A stretch of DNA of 64,000 bases from Capsicum annuum (taxonomy: Eukaryota; Streptophyta; Magnoliopsida; Solanales; Solanaceae), in the NCBI RefSeq assembly GCF_002878395.1, contig NC_061121.1:16521717-16585716 (forward strand), written 5' to 3'. A program made the translations under genes and the position numbers. Every line of letters starts with the position of its first letter. Positions within the stretch are counted from its first letter, which is position 1. Under the pieces are notes generated by a model. It did not search any database. It saw nothing but the letters and a program-made list of their open reading frames with translations, and was not told where the DNA came from. This document shows positions 44,861-57,692 of this stretch, piece after piece.

Positions 44861-45133
44861 TGTTATAAATGTATTTACATTATAGTGAATGTCTATCAAG
44901 ATCTATTAAGAAGATCTAGTTGATATCTATCATGATTTGAAGTACCTAATTGATATTTATCAGGATTTGAAGTATCTGTCTTTTAGTCAGAAACTTGAAG
45001 TATTTTCCCCTATAAATAAAGGTGTTTTGTTCATTGTATAATCCAATCGAGATGATATCTCATCCCTCATGGAAAATAAAGAAGTCTCTCCCTCTTCTCT
45101 CTATTTATTCTTGTTGTTCTTTATTTATATTTC

Positions 45134-45137
<4 letters not shown>
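44861..45137 (+). repeat. 3' LTR of the outer copia element
   Basis: tgttataaatgtatttacat to about tttcataa. Longer than the left LTR by a ~58-bp segment that contains two ~30-bp repeats (ttgatatctatcatgatttg and ttgatatttatcaggatttg). The final bases merge into a TA run. Confidence 0.85.

Positions 45138-45191
<54 letters not shown>
45137..45191. repeat. (TA)n microsatellite
   Basis: About 55 bases of uninterrupted TA, directly after the copia 3' LTR. Confidence 0.95.
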
Positions 45192-45195
<4 letters not shown>

Positions 45196-46157
45196 ATCTA
45201 AATATACTTCTCCCATTCTATATAATTTGCTTCAAATTTGCTCTTCATTTTAAGGGAGGGCACTAACATGCTCAGAATTAAATGACCCAACTCAATTATT
45301 TATGCACACAATAAAAATTTCCCACAATATTTTTAGGGAAAATTACCATCATGGATCATATTAGTTATAACAGGAGATTTCAACCCTTTAAGATAGGCAT
45401 AATACTTAAAAAAGTATTTCTTTAATTTGGTCTCAATTGTAATTTATGTTTCCCATTTTGGGTGTAAATAAGTAGATACGTATGTTCTATGTGACGTCTT
45501 ACATGGCAATTCGAATGAAATGTCATGTTATATGTGTGTTCTATATATTCAACTTTATACAATTTAAGTATTTTTTGTGCACATTCAAAATTAAAAAGGG
45601 TAGATGTCCGCTAAAACAAAATTAAATGACACGTTTATATATTATGTTTTTATGATATATCCATCGTAAATAGTATATTTGAAAACACAAATATTTAAAA
45701 GGAAATTTTTATTTAAATAGTAGACTATAGTTACTACCAGTGATTATTAAGTACAATATTAAACAATCTTGTTAATGATATAACCTTTTTCCTAATGGAC
45801 TAATTCCTATTTTAATCTTTTGATATATATATATATATATTGCCAACTTAAATGGATGGAGTATAAATGTAGACTTTAGAGACCCTTTTTACACATTTTT
45901 TTTTTTCTGACATTTACTTTGGTTGATGCATTAAATCACTACAAATACACATGCAACATCCAAAAGACAGGACAATTTCCCTCTACCAATAAAACAAAGG
46001 TCAATTTGCAGTAAAATAAATGTAACGCCAATTCTACTTTTAAATTCGAATTTCTGTTTACTCTCAAAAATAATAAAAACCTCATTTATAAACCAAGATT
46101 AATTTGCTTCGGAATGTTTGGAACTCATTGGCTAGTGTGTTCTAACGTATATGCACC
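45192..46157. other. AT-rich intergenic DNA
   Basis: No gene recognised. A short TA run lies at about 45824-45840. Confidence 0.45.
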
Positions 46158-46473
46158 TGTTAGAGTTTGTGACCCGAATTTTATTGATCCGATCATGAAA
46201 AGTTTATAGTGCGATCGAAGTTTGTGACCTGTATGTTTTTGGGTTAAAACTTATTTGTACGCACGTATTATATAAATGCGTTTAGTGGGTTGTTTCGGGT
46301 TGATATATATACGTCATTGAGATAAATCGTCTCTATTGTTGTACTCCTCTCCATTATAGTGAATTCTCTCTGTCTTTGCCCGTGATTTTTCTCACCAAAT
46401 TTTTTTACGTAAATCTGTATGTTCTTGATTTTTTTTTGTTTGTGGTTTGCTTATTACTGTCCGGTTCATAACA
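46158..46473 (+). mobile_element. Solo copia-type LTR, 316 bp
   Basis: Starts tgttagagtttgtgacccga and ends gtccggttcataaca; it has a TATA-like tattatataaatgcg near 46267 and the ctctctctg-type leader common in short solanaceous copia LTRs. The flanks are gcacc (46153-46157) and gctcc (46474-46478), a target duplication with one mismatch. No internal region on either side, as left by LTR-LTR recombination. Confidence 0.75.
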
Positions 46474-49374
46474 GCTCCTAATCAACATATCATACATTTG
46501 CTTAAGCTCTCACCACTAGATCAAAGCTACATGGGATTCTTTTGAATCTCATTAATTATTGTATGAAATTTATGAAAAGAAATATAAGAGCCTTTTAAAA
46601 TATTTGAGTTAATTAGGTCACCAAAATTTTTGAGATGTCTCGACGTAAAATTTAAAAATACTACGAATTAGAGACCCAAATGTATCCTAAGAGTGAAGCT
46701 TTTGGTGTTATCCTTAATGCTGAAAACTTTTTGCTCTTTCATGCAAATTAATCACTAGACCCTACAAATAATAAATTTTTTTCACTGAAATTGTTCAATG
46801 GTTATTTTCGCAGCTATTGGATTGAATCAGTGAAAAGAAAAAATAATAGTGTAAAAATTAGGAAGATTTCAAATGTTTCAATTATAATTTGTTTTCAAGA
46901 TGTTATCAACAATATACTGCCAATAATATTAAATAACTGTATAAGTTCCAAAACACTATTGATAATGATAGTTTAGTAAAAATACTGCTCAAATTAATTT
47001 TTTATTAAAGAGTGTGTCAAGTAAATATGAGTCAAGCCATATGAAACAGAGGATTACTCATGGATAAACATGATTGAAAATATAATTGCCGTAAAATATA
47101 CCTGCTAAATCAAACACTGAACTAAGTAATGATTCCAGCCTAACTAATTTCAATATTACTAATACATTATATTCAATAGTATTTTTTTTTAAAATCAGAA
47201 CATATTGAATACTATTTCTATGCATTTTAATGTTTTGGAATCAACATATAGTATAATGTAATTATCCTAGTTGTACAAAAAAGTTAACACCATATTTGTA
47301 ATTTACTCTATTATGATTGTCTTTATCTTTGTCAATATATAGAGGGAAAATGTTTGTCGTATATGTGATTGTGATATGATCAAATCCTAGTGGGTACCAA
47401 ACTTTCTCTTGCACTGTCAATATCAAAAGAATGTTACTACATAATACTCCTGTTTTGGTCTTATAGTCTTAATTTAGTTATGTTAGCTGAGTAATCATGT
47501 CAAGTTACAATAGTAAAACTAGATTAATTAATTTAGATTTATCACATTAATCAGTATTGTCACGATCCATTTTTTCTAAACAAATCGTAATCACCATTTG
47601 GTGTTTGAAGTTGACTGAACATACCTTATTGGCTTTCTAAAACTTTCTCTGTTGTGACGGTTGAAGTGTGTGATTATTTCATTTAAAAATTAAGAAAATA
47701 TGCTTTTTATTATTTAATTATGCTTTTAACCGTCTTTCTTATTATGTGTAGGCTTGATTCTTTTTTCATGGGCAAACATATAAAATTTTTTTTTTTTTTT
47801 TTTTTAATAATAGGTTAAGGGTGAAATTCAGTCTCAAGACCTCTAACTAACTATCTTGATACTATGTTAAATTAGTCCTTGTGCCTAATTTACACCCCCG
47901 AAAAAAGGTAGCTCAAAGGGAGAAAGATTGCACAAATCTGATAAAGAGCTCAAGATTTTATTCATTCTCTAACGTGGGACATTTCATGCATGACCATCTC
48001 AGGCCTGGATTTGATTCCACTGTCCGGTCAGGTGAGAAATGCACATTCATGGATCGGTGTTATTTTCAGGCATAATAGATAAATGTGCGATATTTAAACT
48101 TGTAAAAAAGTGAACAAAAAGATACATGTGTCCTATGTGCATTTCATGTGGCCAATTCATGTCCTACATGCTACATGACATTCTACACGTGTATTATAAC
48201 CCATAGACTATATGTGTTTACTTGTTCAATTTTATACAAGTTAAATATCTACTTGTACACATCTAAATTGAAGATCAATAAATATGAATTGAGACCAAAT
48301 TATAGAACATATTTATATATTATGGCTTTTCATTCCACCAACTGTTTAGTTTTATGAGGACCCCTATATTGGCCTTGTCTCTAACACCATACTGAAGCGT
48401 GTGAATCATTATCTTATTAGAAACACCATAATTTTTTTATTATTTTTATTGTATTTCCAACACTTGTCATTCATTCTACACAACTGAAATGAATGTTAAA
48501 ACAAAACAAAATTTGAACTTTCCTTGCCAAATTCTGGAAAAAATACAGATTTGTAATTCTTCCATTTTGAAAATTGTGAAAGTATTTGTAAAACAAGCAA
48601 AAGTTATGCAATAATAGAATTTTTTGAAGTATGAAATGGACCAAATAGCTTATAATTAACCAAAAATGAAAATCAAAACATAACAGTACATTAAACCAAA
48701 TTGGTTAAAAGTGATACGAATCTACTAAATACAGTGAAACAAAAGAGTTGTATTTTTGTACGTAAATGGAAATATATAATAAATCAGAAAAGGAGAATAT
48801 ACAGTATAATAATTGAAGCACCTCCCCAAATCTTTAACGACAAGCAAAGCAAAGACAATTTTGACTCTACTTTTTTCGATAAATTTGACTTTTATTATTC
48901 AATACTAATAGTATATTCCCTTCATTTCAAGATTTGTCGTGATTTTTAATTATCTTAAATAATTAATTATTTTAAATTTAAGATAAAATTAATTATTATT
49001 AATTTAATTTCATTCTTAATAGTAATAATTATTCTTGAAGCGTATAAAGACCTTCACAGAAGAGATGATATCTTAACACATAAATAAGGGTGAAATAATA
49101 ATTAAAAAAACACCTCCTGATTAATATATGCTTAATGAGTTGTGAAAGAGAAATAGAAAAAATAATTTGAGATAGAGGAAATATTAATATCAACAAGGAT
49201 CATAGTAGGATAAATTGATTCTTTCGGTCAGAATTATAATTCTTCAATCAAACTCTAAAAACTTATGTTCGGGTGCGCTTCTCTCTAAATAAGTCTCACA
49301 AAATACGAATTCAAATTAATCGATTTTAATATTGAATATCAACGTGGAACCCAAAAAACTAATAGTAGCATATT
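46474..49374. other. AT-rich intergenic DNA with minor remnants
   Basis: No gene recognised. Near 47555-47665 a stretch starting tgtcacgatccattttttct resembles the reverse of a gypsy LTR end (ggtcgtgaca). An 18-nt T run lies at about 47788-47806. Confidence 0.4.
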
Positions 49375-49638
49375 ACTATTCCTTTCGTCTCATATTAATT
49401 GGTTATTTTTATTTTTATATACATGATAAAAAATTATAAATAAGAAGATAATTTTATTAATTTGCCCCTTAAAGCTTCTTGAAAATTTTACAAATAAAAG
49501 TAAATACTTTCAAAAAGTACTAATTGCACGAATAATATGAAAAAAAATTAATATTTTTTTTCATTTAATAAGATAATCAATTAATGTAAGATAATATTTT
49601 TAATAAGATGATCAATAAATGTTAAACGGAGGGAATAA
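49375..49638. mobile_element. Stowaway-like MITE
   Basis: Left end attcctttcgtctcatatta and the right end in reverse, attccctccgtttaacattt, form an imperfect inverted repeat of about 30 bases with the 'cctccgt' signature. AT-rich, non-coding. Confidence 0.55.
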
Positions 49639-50292
49639 TTAATACTATTATTTTACCACTGTTATATATTCCTTCCTTGTAGCTCCAGTTAACCAGAAAT
49701 GATTGTCAAAAAGCAAGAAAGTTTAGAATAAACAATGTACGTAAATAAAAACAATTAGGAATATGGCCCGTGACTACTTTATAATTTGTTTTTTCGTTTA
49801 AGTTATTTTATTTGTCCATGGCTCCTTTTCGTCACGTGATTGATAGAAACCCGTGACTAAGATCTCCTACTTATTTTTCGTATTTCCTCCATTCAATTTT
49901 ACTTATTAAATATTAATTTGATACATAATAAATAATATTAATATTTAATAATAAGAATAAAATGGACATAAATATATAAATTAATCTTGATTGATACGTA
50001 TTGTTAGAGGTTTATTTTTAGTAATATGAACAAATAAAGATGGACGAACAAAGTATTTTACGAAATAATCCAGCTATTTCAGTGATGAATTATATATGGC
50101 GTTTGGGCTATATCTTTTTTTTTTTAAAAAAAAAAATAGTTTGAAGAAAATGTAAAAGAAGTTTTTTGATAATGGGTGTTCCGTGTTCACAAAATATTGA
50201 AATCGAAGATTTTTTTTTAATTTAATTCGATTTTAGTTTTAAATTTTTAGAATTGGTTTTAGTTTTTAAGAATACTAACATTTGATTTGGAT
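49639..50292. other. AT-rich intergenic DNA
   Basis: Another MITE-like edge is present (cctccattcaattttactta near 49887), but no partner end is certain. No gene. Confidence 0.4.
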
Positions 50293-50370
50293 TTGAGTCA
50301 AAGGTCTATCAGAATAGTGTCTCTACGTTCAACGTAGGGGTAAGGACGTATGGACTGTATACATATTATT
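50293..50370 (+). mobile_element. SINE/RTE 3'-module remnant
   Basis: ttgagtcaaaggtctatcag, then tctctacgttcaacgtaggg and gtaaggacgtatggactgta, is the head of the TTG-tailed module; the tail is missing. Confidence 0.65.
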
Positions 50371-50399
50371 TTTTTCAGATCTCATATATGGACTTACGT

Positions 50400-51180
50400 A
50401 CATTAAATTTGTGGCTCAAGTTATGCTCAAGACATAAGTTCAATGACACAATTTATGTCAACTAAACACAAGTTCCGACTAAAGATCTAAGGCATGAGTT
50501 CAGTGACACAAATTACATCAATGCAAAGAAAAACTAAGTCCAAGCACAAGAAACAAGTTATGCCCCAAAGCAAAGTTAAGTAGACCCAAATTAAGTCCAA
50601 GACATAAGTTAGTAAAACAACTTATACCTAAAATATAAATTCAGTGACATAAATTATATTACGGACATAAATTCAGTAGTACAAGTTTTACCCAAGGCAA
50701 AGTAAGTTCTTTAAAGTCTTGCCATATGAATCAGTTACTACAAAACTTATGTTCTAGGGCAAACATTTTCTAAATAATTTTGCCAAAATTAGGTCAAAGT
50801 TAAGGATCCTTTGATCCATAAATTCTTATTAAATAAGCAATAGAGACAAAACTAAAGATCATGTCGAATAAGAGCAGTCCATGCAAACGCTTGATTGAAA
50901 ATTCATAAATTTTAAAAAATAAAATCAAGGTCGAATTCAAAAATTCAAATCAAATACCTAAAAAATTTAAATTCGGATTTGAGTTTGTGGTTGACCCAAA
51001 CTATGCTCACCCCTAGCCAACATTAAAAACCTCAAGGGTCAAACTCGAAGGAACTTATGCCAGACAAAAATCTAAAAGAACAGAAAAACAAGTGCAATAA
51101 CAAAGAACACATTAACAAAAAGTGGGACATAAGTGGGGCAAAAACATTCAATGTAAAGAGGGGGGCATTCTTGAATCCTT
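50400..51180. repeat. Degenerate direct repeats around 'gacataagttcagtgacac'
   Basis: About 50400-50720 repeats variants of caagacataagttcaatgac and cacaaattatgtcaa at roughly 50-60-base spacing; gggacataagtggggc recurs near 51123. A purine run taaagaggggggcatt lies near 51154. Possibly the 3' untranslated tail of a lost LTR element. Confidence 0.45.
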
Positions 51181-53300
51181 AAATGATGAAGAAACTAAAA
51201 GAGAAATTAAAGAGGGTACTAGTGTAGTCATAGTAGTAGTAGTGTAGTAGTGGGTGTGGCTTTTTTTTTCCATAATGAATTTTACCAACAACTTTAGACA
51301 AGCATGTGACACATTTAATTATACCTCTTCTTCTCTCCCTCTCAACTCTCAAGTACTGTATTTTCACCTTAAATGCTTTGCCTTGTGACCTTATTATGGT
51401 CCATATCTCTTCTTCTTTTTTTTCAACCGGAGGCGAATTTAAAATTTAAAGTTACCTAATTTTGAAGAAATATGATCTTATATTATTGTATGTTCTTTGA
51501 GGTGCGTGAATCGAGTTAATTAAGTTAAATTTACTTGAATTCTCTTGAAAGAGAGGGAAGCCTTCAGGAATGCAAACACAAGGAGTACATGGTTGTAGTG
51601 TGCTCGTGTTGTATGGTATTGGTTAAGTCGAGCGATGAGAATTATCCATGTGTTTAGTTGTCGTCATTAAATTTAGAATCTAAACGAATTGCCGGTGAAA
51701 CATGGAGAAAGGTGAGGATGGCGTCAAGTCAGCAAGCCTCTTTTACCCTGAGTGACATGTGTTATAATGGTTGGACAAAGGATCGGGGTCCTTTGAGGGT
51801 GAGCTAACCCCAACTACCCATCCTTAATTAGTTTTCATATCATTGTCTATGCTCTAGATGTTCAATCCTGATCATGCGGGATTGTTTTGTCCCACATCAT
51901 TAGTGGATGGACTAATTTTATGATCTTGTTCGGGATTGAGTTAGGTTATGATCCATTTCTTAGGCCTATCTTAATTTTAATCTGATGGCAAGCCTCATAT
52001 TATGTTTTCCAAGTTCTGAATGTCTATTCGTAGACGTACTGGGATATTTAGTCCGACAACATTTATGGTATCAATATTTGAACTCATTATATGTCGTGAA
52101 TGATTTTTATCTCATGAGCTAGTTTTTACAGTTAAGTTCAATCCAAATTTTATTTCTTGATATTGTACTAGAGTCAGATCCATTCCAATTCTTATTTAAT
52201 CTGATGTTAGTAACTGGCATGTTGTCCAATTGGGTTTTCTCATCCTTTATTAGCATTATGAAAAACAGACAATATAAATGAAATTATATAGTCCTCACTC
52301 CTCAAAACAATAAGAGGGAATTGTTCATTTTTGTGGACCTGGACATTCTTGTTAGCCCAATGGGCTTCCTCTTTTCTTTAAGCCCGTTAAGCCTAACTAG
52401 TTGGGCTGAAAGTCGGGTTGGAGAAAAAGAAGATGAAAGTCCTCTTTACTTATTAATAAATAACATAAATATCAACCTTTTAGAATTATTTACACTCTAT
52501 TCCACCTTTTTAATTATTCTACTCTCTCTCCAATTCATATACATAGGACAACAGACATATACATAGGAACATTTGTATATGCGAATTTGTTATTGTCTTT
52601 AAACATGGAAATAACGGATCCCCTTAATTTAAGGACGTAATTAACGCAACTAATGTAATAAGTGAATTACAACATACCTTAAATTATGTAATAACTACTA
52701 AAATTCAAATTTTGAAAATAACAAATACATAAAAGTCAAATCAAACGAAAAACATAAATCAAAAATAATTTGAGCACTGATTTTTGATCTTTTGAAGAAA
52801 AAGAAATTAATTGGAATTCAAGAAGATGAGTATTGGTATTCTTTTGACGTACTCTTGTTAATGGAGATCCACTAAATGTCAAATTCTTTCATATTTGTTA
52901 ACTATATATGCAGATTTATACATTATCGAATTGTCTGTTTGATGTTGTGTCGATGTCATTTTGTTGTTAATTTTTATTTTGCGAAGATTGTTTTGACGAT
53001 GAACACGTGAATATATATTTTTTTTGCCATGAGATTGGGCATTTTATAAGTTTGTAATTTCCTGGGTAGATACGGTTATGTTGTATATATAACGATTTTA
53101 TATGTTTTTGTATGAATTGAAAGTAATTGAGGAATTTAAATGGAGTAAATTTGTTTTACGAACAGTCTCAAATACATGTACGATCTGCTTTGTATATGTC
53201 TATATGTCTTCATAAAATTATATGAATTGTTTATATGCATTTAGATGTAGTATTATGTTAATAAAATATTAATCTTTTTGATATTTTTTTTGTTGTTCAG
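51181..53300. other. Intergenic DNA
   Basis: No gene recognised. The right end (ttgttgttcag at 53290-53300) may be the splice acceptor of the MULE remnant that follows. Confidence 0.4.
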
Positions 53301-53700
53301 GTGAAGGCTTCGTCAACCTACATATACTCAGTTTATGAATCTAGAAGAAGGTACATCGTCGACCTCGAAAGTAGCTCGTACAACTGTGAAAGGTTTCAAA
53401 TAAATCAGATATCTTGTCTTCACGCTATTGTTGTTTTGAAGTCTAAGCATGTAAAAGTTTTGGGTTGTACTGCTTAGATTACTACAAGCTGAGCACTTTG
53501 GTGAAGACATTGAAATGTTTCTAACAGTGTAGATAAGGAAGAAGCTTTGTCTCCGATTTATAAAAGGCTGCCAGGAAGATCGGAGAAAGGGAGAAAGAAA
53601 AAATCAAACAAAACACTTTCATAAAGTATAAATTATTGTGGACAGTGCAGACATGAGGGGCACAATGAATGTTCATGTAACTTTTATCCAAAGGAGAACT
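53301..53700 (+). pseudogene. MULE transposase, C-terminal fragment
   Basis: A SWIM-type zinc finger is visible (YIVDLESSSYNCERFQINQI, then SCLHAIVVLKSKH), with Tyr where the first Cys is expected. A frameshift and stop follow near 53475. Further on, a zinc knuckle with CX2CX4HX4C spacing reads CGQCRHEGHNECSC near 53637-53680. These are the last domains of Mutator-like transposases. Catalytic and N-terminal parts are absent; not related by position to 7435-8405. Confidence 0.78.
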
Positions 53701-54254
53701 AACTTGTAGTTTTTCAATACTCTTGATGATTAATAACTCAAATAACATTTTCTACTTTTATGTTTTGATTTGTTGAACAATTTGAGTTGGAGGATGGTAA
53801 TTAGTAATAAATATATATCAGTTTGTTGCAAAGTAGAACAATGAAATATAAGACGTAAATATAAATACACTGGTAGAACAATGAAATATTCATTAGTAAT
53901 AAATATTATTAACGCAGCTGTCAAATATACAAGACAAATAATAAATATAAATACATGGGTAGAACAATGGAATATAAGACGTAATATACGACTATGTGTT
54001 ATACATCCACATACAAAGATGATACGCCTATGTATAAGACTGAATATACACTGAAATTTAGAATCAGTAAACCAATATAATGCAGTGATATAAACAAAAA
54101 TATAACACATGCAAAAACAGTCAGTACATCTCAAAAACATAATTCATTGTATTTTAAAAACTTTGTACATACAAAATCCATACATTAGTTTACTAATCCA
54201 ACCCAACAAAAATTCACAGAAAAGAAACAATCTTCACCATAAACATCTTCAAGA

Positions 54255-54461
54255 CTATTCAATGCCAACTATTCCTGATTCACGAGGTGGAAGGACAAAT
54301 TTTGTCCTTGATCTTGGAGGGTCGTCATTGTCACCAACATAACATTTATTTGCCTTTCGAAGATCGTAATTTTGAAGCAGTGACACATATCGTATACGAT
54401 GGTATTCAACTTCAAAATCACCTGAACGCACATCAATTCCTTCGCTTAGGTATTCTGTATT
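54255..54461 (-). CDS. Unidentified C-terminal exon-like frame (partial or pseudogene)
   Basis: A 68-codon open frame ends at TAG 54255-54257 and has protein-like, not AT-biased, composition: GDFEVEYHRIRYVSLLQNYD, later KCYVGDNDDPPRSRTKFVLP and PRESGIVGIE at the C-terminus. There is no ATG. Possible splice acceptors lie at its upstream edge (aaatacag at about 54455-54462 and ttcaatacag near 54470-54479 on the minus strand), which suggests a last exon. I found no upstream exon. It lies 0.6 kb from a MULE remnant, so it may be a captured gene fragment. I do not recognise the family. Confidence 0.4.
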   Translation of the reverse strand, partial: NTEYLSEGIDVRSGDFEVEYHRIRYVSLLQNYDLRKANKCYVGDNDDPPRSRTKFVLPPRESGIVGIE

Positions 54462-57310
54462 TCAGATCCTGTATTGAATGAAAAACAAAATCATAAAATT
54501 AGAGAATATTGTCAATTCAAAACTGCTATGTTGTACAGAAACCATAAATTTCAAAACAGGTCAAGTACTTAACAGTACTTATGTATATGTCTAGCACATA
54601 CATAGTTATTGCTTTTATGTTGATGTACATTAACCAACTAAAGAATTCATAAGTGAATAAATACATAGCAATACTTATGCATATGTCTAGCACATGCATA
54701 GTTATTGCTTGTATGTGGATGTGCACTAACTATAAAATTCCTGACAGACAAACTAGAATTATGTATATGTCTACCATATAGAACAACATCTAATGAATAA
54801 TGTATGTGTATAACACTTACTAATATATAAACCCAGCAATCACATATATAGATGAAATGCATATATCATTGTATTTCTATCAAAAGCATCATCAAATCCG
54901 TATATGCCGAATATATATAAAGAATTGTTTTGTATTTGCGCAGGAAGATTCTAACATAACTTTACATTGAAAAGTCAGAAATACTTTTGGTAAACGTGGT
55001 TGTGCAGTATTTTTTTTTTTATTTTCTTGACGATTCACCAATTTATTTTTTCGACTTTATCGACTTTAGAACAACAACTTTGTTAAGCTTATCTTTATGG
55101 GATCGTTACAAAGTTTATATCTGTTTTCAACAAAGTTAGGTTCCTCATCAAATACTCCAAAAACGAACCCAACTATCGAATTCGTTGGTTTAGTATGCTC
55201 TAATTGAGTTAATCCTAAACTAAATGAAGGAGAATCATCCGTTTACTAAGTACGATGTTGTTAATTTAGTACTTGAAATAGCTGATTTTGAAAAGAAAAA
55301 AAGGAGAATACAAAAATCCAAACTATATTTGGTAAAGTAGAAACTCAAAAATTACTTAATCAAAGCATGCAATAATTTGTTCATTCGAAAATCTTCAAAA
55401 ATTCGATTAATTAAAGAAAATTACTAACCTCAGATCTTAAAAATTGACAATGATAAAAGAAAATTAAGTTAAAATTGAATACCATTGAATAACAGTTGAA
55501 CTCAAACAAGGTTAATTTCAACATGGTAACTGGTCCTTGATTCTAGCCTATTTTTAAGGGGAACAACCATGAGAGTAAAACAGGGTTTTCTATGTATATA
55601 TACTTTAAGAGAGAGAAACTTAAAAAGTAGATTTATGTAATATGTTTAGGGAGTTTTTTTTATAATAAATAAAACATAAGTTGTGGGTTTGTGCAATTTT
55701 TAATAGAATATGTAAATAGGAATTTGAAGAAAACACGAATAACCGCCCACTCAATCGCATTAATTAAAATAGTTGGTAGATGTATAATATATGTATAATT
55801 CATGTATCAGACGTGTATTACCAATTATAATTAGTGTGTGGTCTATGTATCCACTATCCGTACAAGAAAAAGTAAATAGCTTATCCCGCCGGCTATTTGC
55901 GTAAAGATCTCATAGAATTTTTGCTTTCTCTAGATCAGGGTGTTTATGGAAACTCGAAAAATCCAACCAGATCGAAGAAAAAGATAGATACGTTTTTTTT
56001 TTTTTTTTTTGGTTTAGTTTGACTTTAGATTTTAAACTTAAAAATCGATATAATTTGATTCGATTTTGATTTTAAGAAAAAAAAAAAAAAAAGTAAACCA
56101 GCTTGACTATATAATTAAATATTTATTTGAAAATTATAACTTTGCATGCACGCATATTTATTTAATCTTTTTGCACTCCTAGTTTGTAACGTAGATATTT
56201 TTTTAATAGTAATTCAACTTTTTACCTTTACTTTTAGTTATCACCATTGTTTATTTTAATAATCGTTCAGATATTTTGACATATCATAACTAAATCTTTA
56301 ATCTTTTATTCTCCCCACCCCACACCCCCTCCGAAAAAAGAAATTCGTTTGCAATTTTTTTTTTTCTTAAAATGTACTCTTGATTTGGTAGTGTTATGTT
56401 GGAATATAGCCAACTTACTATGTATTTAGAATAATAGCGTCATATATTTTATGATGAAATCACCTAAATTGATTTGATTTAATTTCAACATTTGAAAATC
56501 TGTCTTAATGAGTTTGATTTCTTTTTGGAAGAAAATCAACTCAAATCGAACCATCAATATTCAGATTATGCATACATAACTCACTCTCTTTTCTTAGCAT
56601 TGCCTATTCCGTCCTCTTTTTCGATTGCATTTGAGACTTCAATTCTCACTTAAAGTTCTTGTTTTGATAATTTAAAAGTTAAAAGAAGATTTTATTCACT
56701 GATAAATGAGTATTTCAAATCATCTTCAGAATCTTTCAATTCGTCAAAAATGAAAATTTAAATTTTCGTAAGTTCTTTCTGAATTTCCCTCTAGGTTATT
56801 GAACATAATCGCATTTCGAAAGTCATTTTGTATTCTTAAATCATTTTCTATTCAGTTGTTGAAAAATAAAGATTAAATTTTCTAAATGAGATTGAGTTCG
56901 ATAAACAAATATAATATAAATATCAAACGTGAATAAACTTTTTTATATTGATGAGTTTGAATAATACACATTCCTAACTACTCCTATATTACTTGTGAAA
57001 GTGACCACGAGTGCACCAGTAGTTCACAAGGCTAATATTTCTATCATTAGTGCTTTCAATAAATGCAACAACTAAACAAATATTATTCAATGTTTAAGAT
57101 TAATTGGATTAATATAACCTTCTAGATTCAATTTTCCCTATATAAGAATTCAAATTAGGGATTAGGGAGAAGAATATTTCTGGTATAGTAGGGTAATAAT
57201 CTAGCTGTGCACCAACATATTCTTTGTCTTACTTAAAGAAAAAAAATATTTTTTTAATGAGAATAATAAGATTTCAAGTTCAAAAGAATTTTTTTTTTTT
57301 TTTTTTTAAA
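54462..57310. other. AT-rich intergenic DNA
   Basis: No gene. About 54560-54830 repeats variants of atgtatatgtctagcacata, giving a weak ~110-bp periodicity. About 55760-55905 (gttggtagatgtataatata ... gccggctatttgcgtaaag) resembles a dispersed plant repeat. Confidence 0.4.
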
Positions 57311-57505
57311 TTGAGAATCATAAGATTTCAAGTTCAGGTTTTAAAACTTGATCAAGGATAAAAATATTAGATGATTTTTTTTATTGTTTAAATTTTGATA
57401 AATAGAGTTACTCGATACTTCTGTACAATGGTACGAGATAGTAGGTAGGTCGTAGAATTAGCTGAAGTGCGTAAGAGGTTCGGACACCATAATTGTAACA
57501 GAAGT
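57311..57505 (+). mobile_element. SINE (tRNA-derived family), degenerate
   Basis: ttgagaatcataagatttca, then aaaatattagatgatttttt, aatagagttactcgatactt, gagatagtaggtaggtcgta and gcgtaagaggttcggacacc follow the order of a common Solanaceae SINE ending '...cccggacacc'. The first ~25 bases also occur at 57258-57283, before a T run. Confidence 0.6.
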
Positions 57506-57520
57506 GCAAAAAAAGAAGTG

Positions 57521-57534
57521 TGCACGCGCGCGCG

Positions 57535-57573
<39 letters not shown>
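57521..57573. repeat. Compound microsatellite (CG)n(CA)n(TA)n
   Basis: gcacgcgcgcgcgc, then acacacacacacac, then about 12 TA units. All three are alternating purine-pyrimidine runs, a sequence prone to Z-DNA and slippage. Confidence 0.95.
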
Positions 57574-57584
57574 TGTTCAAATTA

Positions 57585-57692
57585 ACTTTGATAGACATAA
57601 TTATTCAATACTTATATTAATTGTGGTGAAAGATAGCAAATAGCTCAAAGAATTAGTTAAGATACATAAGTTAGTTCGAACATCATAATTTT
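57585..57692 (+). mobile_element. SINE fragment, second copy of the 57311 family
   Basis: actttgatagacataattat, then aagatagcaaatagctcaaa and tagttcgaacatcataattt matches the 3' half of 57311-57505. Confidence 0.55.

Larger units (their letters stand above)
28578..45137 (+). mobile_element. Outer copia element, deleted and split by a nested gypsy element
   Basis: Left LTR (28578-28800) and right LTR (44861-45137) match. Without the nested gypsy, about 3.7 kb remains. Left of the insertion are decayed pieces of integrase/reverse transcriptase; right of it RNase H resumes, which fits one element interrupted within pol. The right LTR runs into a TA microsatellite, so the target duplication cannot be verified. 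Confidence 0.88.

Noticed and set aside
53730..54140. 136-codon open frame on the minus strand
   Set aside because: Composition (Phe, Ile, Cys, Tyr) is what AT-rich DNA gives by chance; no domain or splice context.
57521..57573. Alternating purine-pyrimidine run as a functional Z-DNA element
   Set aside because: Ordinary compound microsatellite next to SINE remnants, with no gene nearby to regulate.
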